Source of the DNA: Lepiota brunneoincarnata
Taxonomy: Eukaryota > Basidiomycota > Agaricomycetes > Agaricales > Agaricaceae
DNA: 64,000 nt
NCBI GenBank assembly: GCA_023014365.1
Contig: JAEBUN010000019.1
Location: 620,001-684,000, forward strand
Reading direction: 5' to 3'
The notes below the pieces were generated by a model. It made no database searches. It saw only the letters and a list, made by a program, of their open reading frames with translations, and was not told where the DNA came from. Position 1 is the first letter of the stretch, and every line of letters begins with the position of its first letter. Of the stretch, positions 19,659-29,666 are shown piece by piece. A program made the position numbers and the translations under genes.

Positions 19659-22600
19659 GTGGAACTACTCGCCCTACTCGACTCAGGAGCAGCAGGAAAC
19701 TTCATTGACCCCGGAATGGTCAAACAACATTCATTCAAAACAACACCCCTCGATCGACCCATCGAAGTACGAAATGCCGATGGATCTATTAACAAAAATG
19801 GAACAGCCACCCACTACACGACCCTCAACCTAACGGTTAACAGGAAGAATATGGAGATCAAACCAAAAGTAGTCTCCCTCGGAAGCCCAAGACTCATCCT
19901 TGGATTCCCTTGGCTTGCAGAACACAACCCAGACATCGACTGGGATGCCAAACAACTACGCTGGAGAAATGAACGTTGGGACAACACTATATTCCGAGAA
20001 CTCATCCAATCCATGGAACCCGATTGGATCTACAACGACCAACTCAACCACATCTCCACACTAGAGCCCACAAGCTTCGAAGAAATCAACTTCAAAGCCT
20101 CCGCATCACAATTCCTCGCTGTACAACACGGAGAAAAGAAAAACGACGACCCAAGAAAAGTCGTACCCACGGAATTCCACGAATACCTCCCAGTATTTAG
20201 CAAGAAACAAGCCGAACGATTCCCCCCACAACGACCATGGGATCACAAAATTGAACTCAAGGAATCATTCAAACCAATTGCCATGAAGTCCTACCAACTC
20301 TCCCTCAATGAAGAAAAGGAACTCGACACGTTCCTAGAAGAAAACCTTCAAAAGGGATACATTCGACCATCCGAATCGCCAATGGCATCACCTTTCTTCT
20401 TCGTAGGAAAGAAAGACAGAAAACTACGCCCCTGTCAAGACTACAGGTACCTCAACGAGCATACCGTCAAAAATGCATACAACCTCCCCCTCATCTCTCA
20501 TATTCTCGACAAACTCCGAGGATCAAAATACTTTACCAAACTCGACGTACGAGCAGGATACAACAACATCCGCATACGCAAAGGAGATGAATGGAAAGGA
20601 GCCTTCAGGACACCCCAAGGATTATTCGAACCCACGGTTATGTTCTTTGGAATGTGTAACTCCCCAGCAACATTCCAAACCATGATGGACTCATTATTCC
20701 GAAAACTCATTGACAATGGAGGAGTAATCGTTTACATGGACGACATCCTCATTCACGCAAAAACAAAACAAGAACTTCGACGCCTCACAAGAGAAGTACT
20801 CAAGATACTCAAGGACAACGATCTATACCTCAAAACCGAGAAATGCGAATTCGAACGACAACGACTCGAATATCTAGGAGTTATTATCACTCCCGACTCA
20901 GTTTCGATGGACCCAGCAAAGCTCAAAGGCATCGCTGAATGGCCAACACCAACTACCCCGCGCAATGTATGTATGAAAATTCATAGGATTTTGCAACTTC
21001 TATCGAAAATTCATACACCAATACGCCACATGGGCAAAGCCTCTCAATGCCCTAATGTCCAAAACCAAGAAATTCGAATGGACAGAAGAATGCCAGAACG
21101 CCTTCGATACTCTCAAGAGAAAATTCCAAAGCGAACCGGTATTAATGGTCCCCGACCGAGACAAACCCTTCGAAATCGAATGCGACGCATCACTATTTGC
21201 ATCAGGAGCAGTCCTACTTCAACGTGACAACAATGGAGTTAAACACCCAGTCACATACTTCTCGAAAGGATTCTCCCCAGCAGAACGCAACTATCATTGC
21301 TCCGAACAGGAACTCTTTGCCATTATCCGAGCACTCAAAGAATGGCGTCACCACATAGAAGGATCATCACACAAGACCATCGTATGGTCAGATCACGACA
21401 ACCTTCACCGCTGGAGAAAACCTGAAGACCTCAGCAGAAGACAAGCCCGATGGATTGCCTACATGCAACGATTTGACATTGAAATCCGACATATCCCTGG
21501 AAAGAAAAATGGACCAGCAGATGCCCTTTCCAGACGACCCGATCATGAACCCAAGACAAGAGACAACAAACAGGTCGTTGCACTCCCTGACAAATTCTTC
21601 ACCTCAAAACAGCCACAACATATCCATATTATCGACGAAAATACTAAACAGGAAATAAAAGAGCTGTGGAAGAAAAAGAAACAGACCGACATCGCCCAAG
21701 AAGACGACTCAGGACACCCACGTGTTCAAGGAAAACTATTTATACCACAAGATTTACACCTCAGACACCGCTTACTGCAAAGAGTACACGACTCACCCAC
21801 CGCAGGACACCCTGGAATCGCAGAAACAACTAGAAAACTCCAGGAATACGCCTACTGGCCCGGGATGCGATCATTTGTCAAAAACTACGTCAAAGGATGT
21901 GGTGCTTGCCAACAATACAAGATCAATCGCCACCCCCTAAAACCACCGCTTCAACCTATCCCTGGACCCCGTTCTACCCGTCCATTCTCGAACATCTTGA
22001 TGGATCTTATCACGGACCTACCCCCGGACGGACCCCATGATTCTATACTGGTCGTGGTCGACCAGCTTACGAAGGGGATAATTCTAGAACCTACTGCGAA
22101 AACCGCCAACGCGGACAAGATCACCGAAATTCTTATCAAACGGCTATTCTCTAGATTTGGCCTTCCCGAGAAAGTTCTCAGTGATCGCAACCCCAGATTT
22201 GCTGCCAAATCCATGAAAGAATTCTACAAACAACTCGGAATCGAACAAGCACTCTCTACCGCCTACCACCCCCAGACAGACGGACAAACAGAGCGATTCA
22301 ATCAAGAAATAGAACTCTACCTTGGCATCTATTGCTCATCGAACCCGAACAAATGGGTAAAGGCACTCCCACTCCTGGAATATGTCCACAACTTGAAAAC
22401 ACACACCGAACACCAACATACCCCATTTGAACTCCTCTATGGATCAAGCCCCAAAGGATTTCCGACCTCCGAGGAGCCAACGAACATTCCAGCAATAGGA
22501 GAGAAGTTTAAATACCTCGCCAAGATACGCCAAGAAGCCCAAGCTGCGCATGAACAAGCCAGACTAAAAATGGCTGCAAGATATAACCGGCCAGATATCA

Positions 22601-23157
22601 ATCTAAAAGTTGGACAGAAGGTTTGGCTCGACAACCGCAACCTCCCAATTCAGTACGCCTCAAAGAAACTGGCCCAACGCCGAGAAGGTCCCTTCACCAT
22701 AACAAGAAAACTCGGACCTGTAACCTATGAACTAAAATTACCCATCAAATGGAAGATCCACAATAAGTTTCATGCAAGCCTCCTAATGCCTGCAGAAGAG
22801 AACGACACGCATGGGGAATACAACACAGCCCCACCACCTGACCTTGTAAATGGAGAAGAAGAATACGAGGTCGAGTCAATACTGCGCCACAGAAAATTCC
22901 AGAACAAGTATCAATTCCTAGTCAGATGGAAAGGATACCTTCCCACCGAGGATTCCTGGGAGCCAGAAGCAAACCTGGAGAACGCCAAAGAAGTCATTGA
23001 AGAATATAAAAGGGCCCACAAATTAGACAACCCCACCAATGACCCAACCACCCAACACTCGACCAACCACTCCAGACCTCCCAGAGCCAGACAACGATGG
23101 ACGCCTTCTCATCCGGGAAAGAATCATATCCCTGGCGAATCGCGTCACAGGAAATAG
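19659..23157 (+). pseudogene. pol of B1 (PR-RT-RH-IN-chromodomain), one frameshift
   Basis: Protease DSGAAGNF at about 19680; RT with YMDDI (about 20734) and the preceding GMCNSPATFQ; then a 4-bp tandem duplication (TATG twice, 20968-20975) moves the frame from phase 3 to phase 1. The second part carries the rest of RT, RNase H (ECDASLFASGAVL, about 21180), integrase HHCC zinc region (about 21790-21915), DDE core (MDLITDLP; DRNPRF), and a chromodomain with VRWKGYLPTEDSWEPE (about 22840-23010). It ends at TAG 23155-23157. 19659 is only the first start-like codon; the frame opens a little upstream after a TGA. Chromovirus assignment is firm. Confidence 0.92.
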
Positions 23158-24253
23158 CCAACCTAACCCTGCCACCGATACCGCTGACGACCAACCAGAC
23201 AGGACCAACAGTCCTTATATCATCCGGCATACCTTCCTTCCCTCCAACCAACCCGAGATACGATCCATCCTTTTACACGAAGTTCCCTTTCATATTACCG
23301 GAACCCGTCTTAAACGCAGTCCAGCGATGGTACCCCTGGTCGACACCTGCTGGAAGACATTTACTGCTCTTCTGTATCACAAGCGCCTCGTCCACGACCG
23401 AGCAACAGAATTCGAAAAACTATGCGCCACTATTCTTTCTAGCGCAACAGAGGAACAGGACCGCGATACCATTTCTGCCATGTTATCAACCGCTCTCACC
23501 AAATTCCCGTTCGAGAGTCCGATCCCAAGCCCGAGCAATGGAAGCGGAAGTCAGGACCGCCCTATCCTACCTATCGGGACCACCACCCAACCTTCCAACC
23601 CTCCCATGGTGGATACGAGTAACCAACCATCAAGTGTTGTACAAGCTATATCTGCTTCTAATGACGCCCCCATCGGGACTACCACCACTCACTTATCCAC
23701 CACCCGAACTCGCTGCAATTGCTGCCGTCGATTCGGCCATATCAAAGCAGGATGCCCGCGCTACCAATGTCGATATTGTCGAAAGATTGCCCCAGGCCAT
23801 TATGAGAAGCACTGCGAGAGAAACCCTTACCAGCATCAACCCGCAAGTATGGTACCTGGCCTGTATCGCCGCCCACGAGGAATACCAAGCAGAGCTCGAT
23901 CCCTCACACGCGAAACCACAAACAACAATATTCGACACATTGTTGCAAGCACCGAGCAGCGCCCCGCTTCAGCCAGACCCCTCCGCACCCGAATTCAAAA
24001 TGCCCCCGTCGTCATTCCGACCACCAACGCCACCACCACATCTGCTAGCGGAAGCCACCGACTTCCTGAATCGATCCTTCGGCGCACCCGCCACCATTCA
24101 CTCCAGAGAACCCATCGTCATCGACCTCACCCAAGACCCGCCATCCCCAGACCACCAAGCTACCGAAGCGACTCCCCAGAACCCGACCCATACTTCGACT
24201 GGGACCCCATCGCCAAATCAAACATTACAGGAGAGCCTGTCGGATTATACTGA
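23039..24253 (+). CDS. ORF3a of B1: zinc-knuckle protein in frame 2
   Basis: ATG at 23039 opens inside the end of pol and runs 404 codons in frame 2. Residues about 95-155 look like a mixed helical region (MVPLVDTCWKTFTALLYHK). Residues about 225-260 hold two adjacent Cys/His knuckles: CNCCRRFGHIKAGC (CX2CX4HX4C) and CRYCRKIAPGHYEKHC (CX2CX6HX4C). The tail is Arg/Pro-rich. It overlaps pol by 119 bp and ORF3b by 1157 bp in another frame. A knuckle also occurs in the matching region of family A. No known full-length match comes to mind; nucleic-acid binding is inferred from the knuckles. Confidence 0.6.
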   Translation: MTQPPNTRPTTPDLPEPDNDGRLLIRERIISLANRVTGNSQPNPATDTADDQPDRTNSPYIIRHTFLPSNQPEIRSILLHEVPFHITGTRLKRSPAMVPLVDTCWKTFTALLYHKRLVHDRATEFEKLCATILSSATEEQDRDTISAMLSTALTKFPFESPIPSPSNGSGSQDRPILPIGTTTQPSNPPMVDTSNQPSSVVQAISASNDAPIGTTTTHLSTTRTRCNCCRRFGHIKAGCPRYQCRYCRKIAPGHYEKHCERNPYQHQPASMVPGLYRRPRGIPSRARSLTRETTNNNIRHIVASTEQRPASARPLRTRIQNAPVVIPTTNATTTSASGSHRLPESILRRTRHHSLQRTHRHRPHPRPAIPRPPSYRSDSPEPDPYFDWDPIAKSNITGEPVGLY

Positions 24254-24668
24254 GGATATGTCTGATGAGGACATCAGACCTTACGAAGGGGATAATGTTA
24301 TGAACAGTCCAGACCGGGAAGAACAAGAATTATTGTTCGACTTTACAAGATGGGTACAGGAGACTACAGACCAACTACGGGCACAAGAATACGAAGATGA
24401 GGAAGGGGAATATTATACCGCCATGCAGGACCTGGCAAGAGAAGCAGGAATGGAGATAACCTTGGAGGATATATTGGAATACCCCGAGGATGAGGAAGAT
24501 AACCATGGATCAACCGACCCAACCTCCGATACGGATGGAAGCACTGAGAGAATGGAGAGCGAGAACGAAGAAGACTCCATGGAGATACAATCGGGAGAAG
24601 AAGATTATGAGTCAGAGGAAAGCGATGGAACATCGCACAGCAGTAGCGAGAGTACTGACTCATTGTAA
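23097..24668 (+). CDS. ORF3b of B1: frame-3 ORF that ends inside the 3' LTR
   Basis: ATG 23097 opens a 523-codon frame. Residues 1-400 come from the internal region, with hydrophobic-aromatic stretches (LPWWIRVTNHQVLYKLYLLL at about 190) and a Pro/Ser/Thr-rich linker. The last 123 residues are read from U3 of the 3' LTR and form the acidic MNSPDREEQ tail, stopping about 105 bp before the TATA box. It overlaps ORF3a for nearly the whole of that frame. All three family-B LTRs keep the tail frame open. No domain is recognised; the acidic tail could bind chromatin or a basic partner, which is a guess. Confidence 0.55.
   Translation: MDAFSSGKESYPWRIASQEIANLTLPPIPLTTNQTGPTVLISSGIPSFPPTNPRYDPSFYTKFPFILPEPVLNAVQRWYPWSTPAGRHLLLFCITSASSTTEQQNSKNYAPLFFLAQQRNRTAIPFLPCYQPLSPNSRSRVRSQARAMEAEVRTALSYLSGPPPNLPTLPWWIRVTNHQVLYKLYLLLMTPPSGLPPLTYPPPELAAIAAVDSAISKQDARATNVDIVERLPQAIMRSTARETLTSINPQVWYLACIAAHEEYQAELDPSHAKPQTTIFDTLLQAPSSAPLQPDPSAPEFKMPPSSFRPPTPPPHLLAEATDFLNRSFGAPATIHSREPIVIDLTQDPPSPDHQATEATPQNPTHTSTGTPSPNQTLQESLSDYTEDMSDEDIRPYEGDNVMNSPDREEQELLFDFTRWVQETTDQLRAQEYEDEEGEYYTAMQDLAREAGMEITLEDILEYPEDEEDNHGSTDPTSDTDGSTERMESENEEDSMEIQSGEEDYESEESDGTSHSSSESTDSL
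24286..24295 (+). promoter_or_regulatory. Polypurine tract of B1
   Basis: AAGGGGATAA directly before the 3' LTR; the position and purine run fit the plus-strand primer site of LTR elements. It also lies within ORF3b. Confidence 0.6.
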
Positions 24669-24993
24669 TATAAATAACGCTAGGATGCCATCAGCCAGGA
24701 TGTGCATCATGGTCAGGACTGTGCACGACCAGTAGAACAGCCAAGTAACCTATAACGAGTATATAGCACCTCATAGGTATATAAGGCCTGTACAAGTAGA
24801 GATTAAAGCCTCAAGCTTTAATCTTGTTAACAGCGGTCGTTTACCTCTCTGCCTTAACTTGGCGTCTTCCCTCGTTATCTCATTGAGTGCGATCCACTAA
24901 GCTCTATAAGGCCAACCGTCTCGGACACCTTGTAGAGTGATTGAAGGCCGTCTCCAGTTATCCTCGGATACAGAAGGAGCACGGATCATAACA
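24296..24993 (+). repeat. 3' LTR of B1
   Basis: 698 bp, differing from the 5' LTR at eight sites that I could find, all CpG-type transitions. It contains the final 123 codons and stop of ORF3b (to 24668). Confidence 0.95.
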
Positions 24994-24998
24994 GTATA
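24994..24998. repeat. 5-bp target-site duplication of B1, right (GTATA)
   Basis: Matches 16800-16804. Confidence 0.92.
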
Positions 24999-25246
24999 GG
25001 AGGCAAGAACTGTATAACACTAAGATACATAAGTATACAGAGTATTGTACTGTATCCTTATATACTTCTAAGTGTGGCTGTACTCCTACTATAATAGTTC
25101 GGACCAGAGTAACTATGAGTCAGAGATAAGAAAACATGAGGTGTAAACTAAGAATAGTCCTTCTGATGTACACTACTGATGGTTTCATAGTGACATGGGA
25201 ATATAAACTAAAAGTAACTGTCCTTCTGATATGGTTTCTGATAACA
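24999..25246 (-). repeat. 5' LTR of A2, U3 part (after B1)
   Basis: Continues the reversed family-A LTR from 16804, with the minus-strand TATA and transcript start (AACACTAAGATA at 25016-25027 on the plus strand), and ends ...TTCTGATAACA at 25246, the outer border of A2. Confidence 0.85.
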
Positions 25247-26363
25247 GTATCTCTATTTTCCAGTTCTCCATTCTCCACCTGTAGTCAGAACACGTTATCA
25301 GTCTCCATACCCATACCAGTCTCCATTCCATTTGTAATCCATTTGTAATCCATTTATAACCATATTGATCTCTGCTTTGCTTCACACATAGTCAGTACGA
25401 GTCATAGTTCATAAAGACAGTAGTATATATACTGTAGATACTTGGCTTGTACTCCTCAGTCTGATAATCAAATCAAGCAGTGGACCAGCTCCCTGTTCCA
25501 TATCCTCCTCTCTCTCTGTCTCACTCTGCTTTGGCTCCAACCTCCTGAAATACAGACTCAGACAGTAGGAGGACACAGCACATAAGCTGAGGCTGCAAGT
25601 CCAACCCCCTGCCCAAAGTACTCCGCCTCAGTCCCAAAGTCTACATACTGACTTTGCTCTGTCCCTCTGGTTACCTTGTATCAAGGATACCACCCCAATC
25701 CTCCACTTTGGTCCTGACCTGCACTGGCTCTAACAAAAACTATCCCAATGTTTTCACTATTTGGAAAGATCAACCAATAGTGGACCAAGGTGATTATGTA
25801 AATACTTGAAAAAAATAGTGTGGTAATATACCATATTAGATTTCCAAACCCATTCTAACCATGTGATTTGTCTGAGAAATAATGGATTAATTAATTATTT
25901 GAAATATTAACTCATACTGTATCTTGTTGCTTTGTCTAAGTTGGACTGGGCCAATCATCATTTTTCCTCCTCAGTTTCATTAACTAGAGTTCCTTCTATC
26001 TCATGTCCTTCACAATCCCCCCAAGTGAGCCTTGGGAAACACCTTTGCCAAGTTTGTAATGTGCATGGAAGCTCTGCAGAGCTCTTATCATGATATGTAA
26101 AAGTGATGATGGGATCAATCCGCTGACATCACTGTTCGCAACCACCACAACCTTTGGTCGATAAATCATCGCCTTTTCAAGCACAACAACAGCCATAAAA
26201 CTCGAGCGAACAAGTACACTTGGCATAAATTCGGGTACCGTTGCCCAGGTCTTGCAAGACTCAATCTCAGCCTTCTCATCACGGTTCCTGCCGATGTGAG
26301 AGGGGCCAGCCTGACTGTGTCAACTTTCATCCTGCCCTTCTTTCCTTTCCCGTAAAACCCACG
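25247..26363. other. Intergenic; possible further LTR fragment
   Basis: No gene is seen. From about 25250 to 25560 the sequence has an LTR-like look (ATTTGTAATCC repeats, AGTATATATACTG, then CTCAGTCTG), but I find no second copy in the window to confirm it. From 25560 to 26363 it is AT-rich upstream sequence of the transporter gene. Confidence 0.35.
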
Positions 26364-28039
26364 ATGAATATCACTCGTTTGTATCCTGTGTATTCACTAA
26401 CCTACTTCTACGAGACCCAGCTCGTTCTCCTCATTGGCATCTGCTTCGTAGTGCTCCTTCTGGAGAGATACGTGTCAGGCTTGCAACACCGGCACCAGCA
26501 CCAAGGGAGGGAGAGTGCAGACGATCGGCTGGAGAATGCGAGGACCCCCAGTGCAGGGGGTGCATTGAAGACGTTAACAAGGAAATATCTTATTGTTTAT
26601 GCTATGGTTATGGGTATGTCTGCCGAGCTTGTCTGCCCCCTAGCTTACGCTGATGCATGAGTGCTGGTTAATAGGCGCCGACTGGCTACAAGGTCCATAT
26701 CTTTACTCGCTCTATAGGGACCAATATGGCTTTCCGGAGCGGATTGTTGCCCTATTGTTTGTGACGGGCTTTGTATCCGCGGGAGTAGCGGCGCCTCTCG
26801 TGGGTGTTTGGGCAGACCAGCAGTGAGTATATCTAATCATTCTCCTTGCGGGCCGAGACTCACTGGCCAAACGACAGTGGTCGACGCAAGCTCTGTCTGA
26901 CGTTCTGTGTGACTTACACTCTCACCTGCATTCTGATCCTCTTCCCATTCCTCCCCATTCTACTTGCTGGTCGACTCCTCGGCGGTGTCTCGACGTCAAT
27001 CTTATTCTCCGCGTTCGAATCATGGCTAATCTCGTCTGCATCCTCCGCCAGTCTTCAGTCAACGGATTTATCAACAATAATGGGACGTGCGACTCTCGTT
27101 AACGGTTTTGTGGCTACCGGGGCTGGAGTGTTAAGCAACAGCCTTGTCGGTTTGACAGGCAACTATACTTCACCGTTCGTTGCGAGTGGGTGCCTTCTTA
27201 TTCTTGGATTCGTTGCGATTCGCGGGACTTGGTTGGAGAATTATGGTAATGGTGGAGGTGCCCCGACTGCTGATGCTTCCCAGCTTAAGCGGCTGGGTCA
27301 GGCTTGGCGGATTGTCCGGGAAGGTGCATGTCTTTTTTTGCCTCAATGTTCCCGCCGAAGTTGACCTACTTCTAGATTCAATGTTACTTGTCCTCTGTTT
27401 GACACAAACTTGCTTCGAGGGCTCAATGTATCTCTTTGTCTTCATTTGGGTTCCGTCCCTTCAAGAGGTCACTCGTTATTCTGAGAACCTTCCATTTGGC
27501 TATATTTTCTCCTCGTTTATGGTTTCCATGATGATTGGTTCCGTTCTCTACACCATGATCATGGGATATTCGAAACTCAAGGGGGCTGAATCGTCCCTTG
27601 CTACCCACGCCAAGCTTAGCAGCGTCGTTTGTGCTGTTAGTGCACTGGCTCTGGCGGGCAGTGTTAGCTTTCGGAACGAGGATGTGCGGTTCTGGGCATT
27701 CTGTACCTTCGAGGCGTGTGTGGGGATGTATTATCCGGTGCAAGGGATGCTTCGTGGTACTCTCATCTCGAATGAACACCGTGCGACGGTAAGTTTTTTG
27801 GACTTGGTAGTGTTTCGGCTATTGTTGATGATCCCTTCTCGATGAAACAGCTCTCATCATTCTTCCGCGTGCCACTCAATATCTTTGTTGTTCTCTCCCT
27901 CCTTACCGGAGTTTCGTCTGCCCGGCAAGCGGTGCTGAGTGGGAGTGCGATCATGCTCGTCTTCTCGTCTCTTATGACTGGAATTGTCATCGTCAATCGG
28001 TCGGATGCGCTGGCGGTGGGCAATGGGCACCGGTCGTGA
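26364..28039 (+). CDS. Major facilitator transporter, MFSD5/molybdate-anion type
   Basis: Five exons read by eye: 26364-26613, 26675-26822, 26878-27323, 27361-27788 and 27851-28039; introns 61, 55, 37 and 62 bp, all GT-AG. The second exon starts with the family signature DWLQGPYLYSLYRDQYGF, followed by WADQHGRRK in the MFS loop 2-3 position, and later FEGSMYLFVFIWVPSLQ and EHRATLSSFFRVPLN. About 11-12 hydrophobic segments over some 485 residues fit the family. Family members import molybdate in algae and animals; the substrate here is inferred. ATG 26364 (MNITRLYPVYSL) is preferred over an upstream in-frame ATG (26241) because it begins at the first hydrophobic segment. The 37-bp intron 3 is short. 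Confidence 0.85.
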
Positions 28040-28302
28040 ATTTCCAGCACATAAAGTAGAAGTTAATCTAATTACCCTGTGGCACTGCAGCAGAAAAAAA
28101 AATACTGATCAAGCTCCGAGTTGCTGAGTCAGCAGTATTTGAGTCAAGGGTGGATGACAAATAAAAGGGACACAGTGCGCATGTGTGCTGCTGCTACTTT
28201 ACCCCAGCAACACCCTTTTTCAGTCTCTCTGTCCATATAATACCCCCGTCAATCACACTCTTCACGACTCACTAATCGCTCGTAAAACTTCATTTGTGCC
28301 AA

Positions 28303-28973
28303 ATGGTATGTCTTCTCCGCTATTGGAGCCCAAATTGCCCACTCACATACTTGCCATTAGTCAACCAACTGCAGGAGACGCCTCATTCGCGACTTCAAGC
28401 GCCTCTCCACCGATCCGCCTGGCGGAATCTCTGGGAGCCCATGCCCTGATAACATCATGCTCTGGAATGCAGTCATCTTTGGTCCAGGTACGCTGCTGTC
28501 TCTGGATAGCACCTCGTGTGCGATTCGTCGCTAACAACTGTTACGCCCCCCTCTTCCTTTACTTTTTGTCAGGCGACACACCTTTCGAGGACGGCACATT
28601 CAAACTCCTCCTCACCTTCGACGAATCATACCCCAACAAACCGCCCTCCGTCAAATTTCTTTCCCGAATGTTCCATCCCAACGTTTACGCGAACGGAGAA
28701 CTCTGTCTAGATATCCTGCAAAACCGATGGTCACCAACATACGACGTTGCCGCGATCCTGACCAGTATACAGAGTCTACTGCACGATCCTAATCCGAACA
28801 GCCCAGCCAATGCGGAGGCGGCGCAGCTGTACCGGGAGAACATGAAGGAATATGTGCGGCGCGTGAAGGCGACGGTGGAAGAAAGTTGGCTTGACCCAGA
28901 GGAACAGGCAGGAACGACGAATGGACCTGGGGGGGAATCAAGTCCGCCATCTTCATCTTCATCATCCAACTGA
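28303..28973 (+). CDS. RAD6: Ubiquitin-conjugating enzyme E2, RAD6/UBC2
   Basis: Exons at 28375-28487 and 28573-28973 encode [23 protein letters not shown], then [31 protein letters not shown] (catalytic Cys in LCLDIL) and [17 protein letters not shown], the standard RAD6 order. A Ser-rich tail follows. RAD6 ubiquitinates PCNA with Rad18 and histone H2B with Bre1 in the nucleus. The start is unclear: the only near ATG followed by a good donor (28303, then GTATGT) joins to 28375 one base out of frame, so either one base is surplus at the junction or the first exon is missed. Identity is not in doubt; the 5' end is. Confidence 0.9.
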
Positions 28974-29666
28974 GGATCTGGTCTAACTTAGGGCTGGAAT
29001 GATTGGTCTTGGGAACTTTTACCCGTGAGGGCTTATAGGTTTTTTTTGGGTGGAGCATCTTCGGACGTAGAATTTTTTTTTGGGGGGTGTACACCGGTAC
29101 ACGGTGAACGTAGTGATGTTCCCTGTTCCTCTTGTCTCCCTTTCTTTTTCTTTTCTTCTTTTCATTGCTTGATCACCATCTCACGTCTGAGTGGTTGAAT
29201 GTAGGACTCCGAATCTACGGGTCAGAGCCCCTCCTTTTCTCCAGTTGGCATTCACTATTGTTGTTTCCTCCCTTTTCTCTCTCTTCCCCCCCCTCTCCCC
29301 CGTCTTTACCTACTCACATTGTCCACGTTGTACACTCCAGTCTAGTCGCATCATCACATTTGTAACGCCAATCCACTACATACATACACAGCTTGTGCTA
29401 TGAATGAACACTTGCTGGTAATCCATATGATTTATGTTCAAGATCATTCCCCGGCAGGTTCCGTGCCCAATTTCTCTCTATGCGCCTCGAGTTTCTATAA
29501 CTAGAACCATCCTACAGGGTCATAATCTCGTTAACCCGACGAGGCAACCATAATTTATACGCCCCAATATTCACACAGCCCCTCACGTTCTTATCCGGAA
29601 TATATACCCAATTCAAACAGAGTAAAAGAAAGAGCCGCGTTTCTACATCTCTCTCCTTGTCTCTCA

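Larger units (their letters stand above)
16805..24993 (+). mobile_element. Complete Ty3/Gypsy chromovirus B1 (family B), 8189 bp
   Basis: Two 698-bp LTRs with TG...CA ends are flanked by the 5-bp duplication GTATA. Inside are a self-priming site, leader, gag, pol with C-terminal chromodomain, two overlapping ORFs after pol, and a purine-rich tract before the 3' LTR. By eye the LTRs differ at eight positions, all C/T or G/A changes at CpG sites, so the insertion is recent compared with its host A2. Two TGA codons in gag and a 4-bp duplication in pol make this copy defective. Confidence 0.95.
5222..25246 (-). mobile_element. Ty3/Gypsy chromovirus A2 (family A), host of nested insertions
   Basis: Read on the minus strand, the element starts with its 5' LTR at 25246 and continues through primer site (16660-16649), gag, pol with chromodomain, and an ORF3 region that stops at 5222 where A1 is inserted. 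The LTR is split by element B1 and gag is split by the hAT element. The A2 parts are 5222-11216, 15814-16804 and 24999-25246. The missing 3' end must lie left of the window. Stop codons at 6851-6853, 8462-8464, 9353-9355, 10198-10200 and 16072-16074 make it inactive. Confidence 0.85.

Noticed and set aside
25380..25480. Additional LTR with TATA-like AGTATATATACTG
   Set aside because: No second copy, no TG...CA borders and no duplication can be found in the window, so it is only noted as possible.
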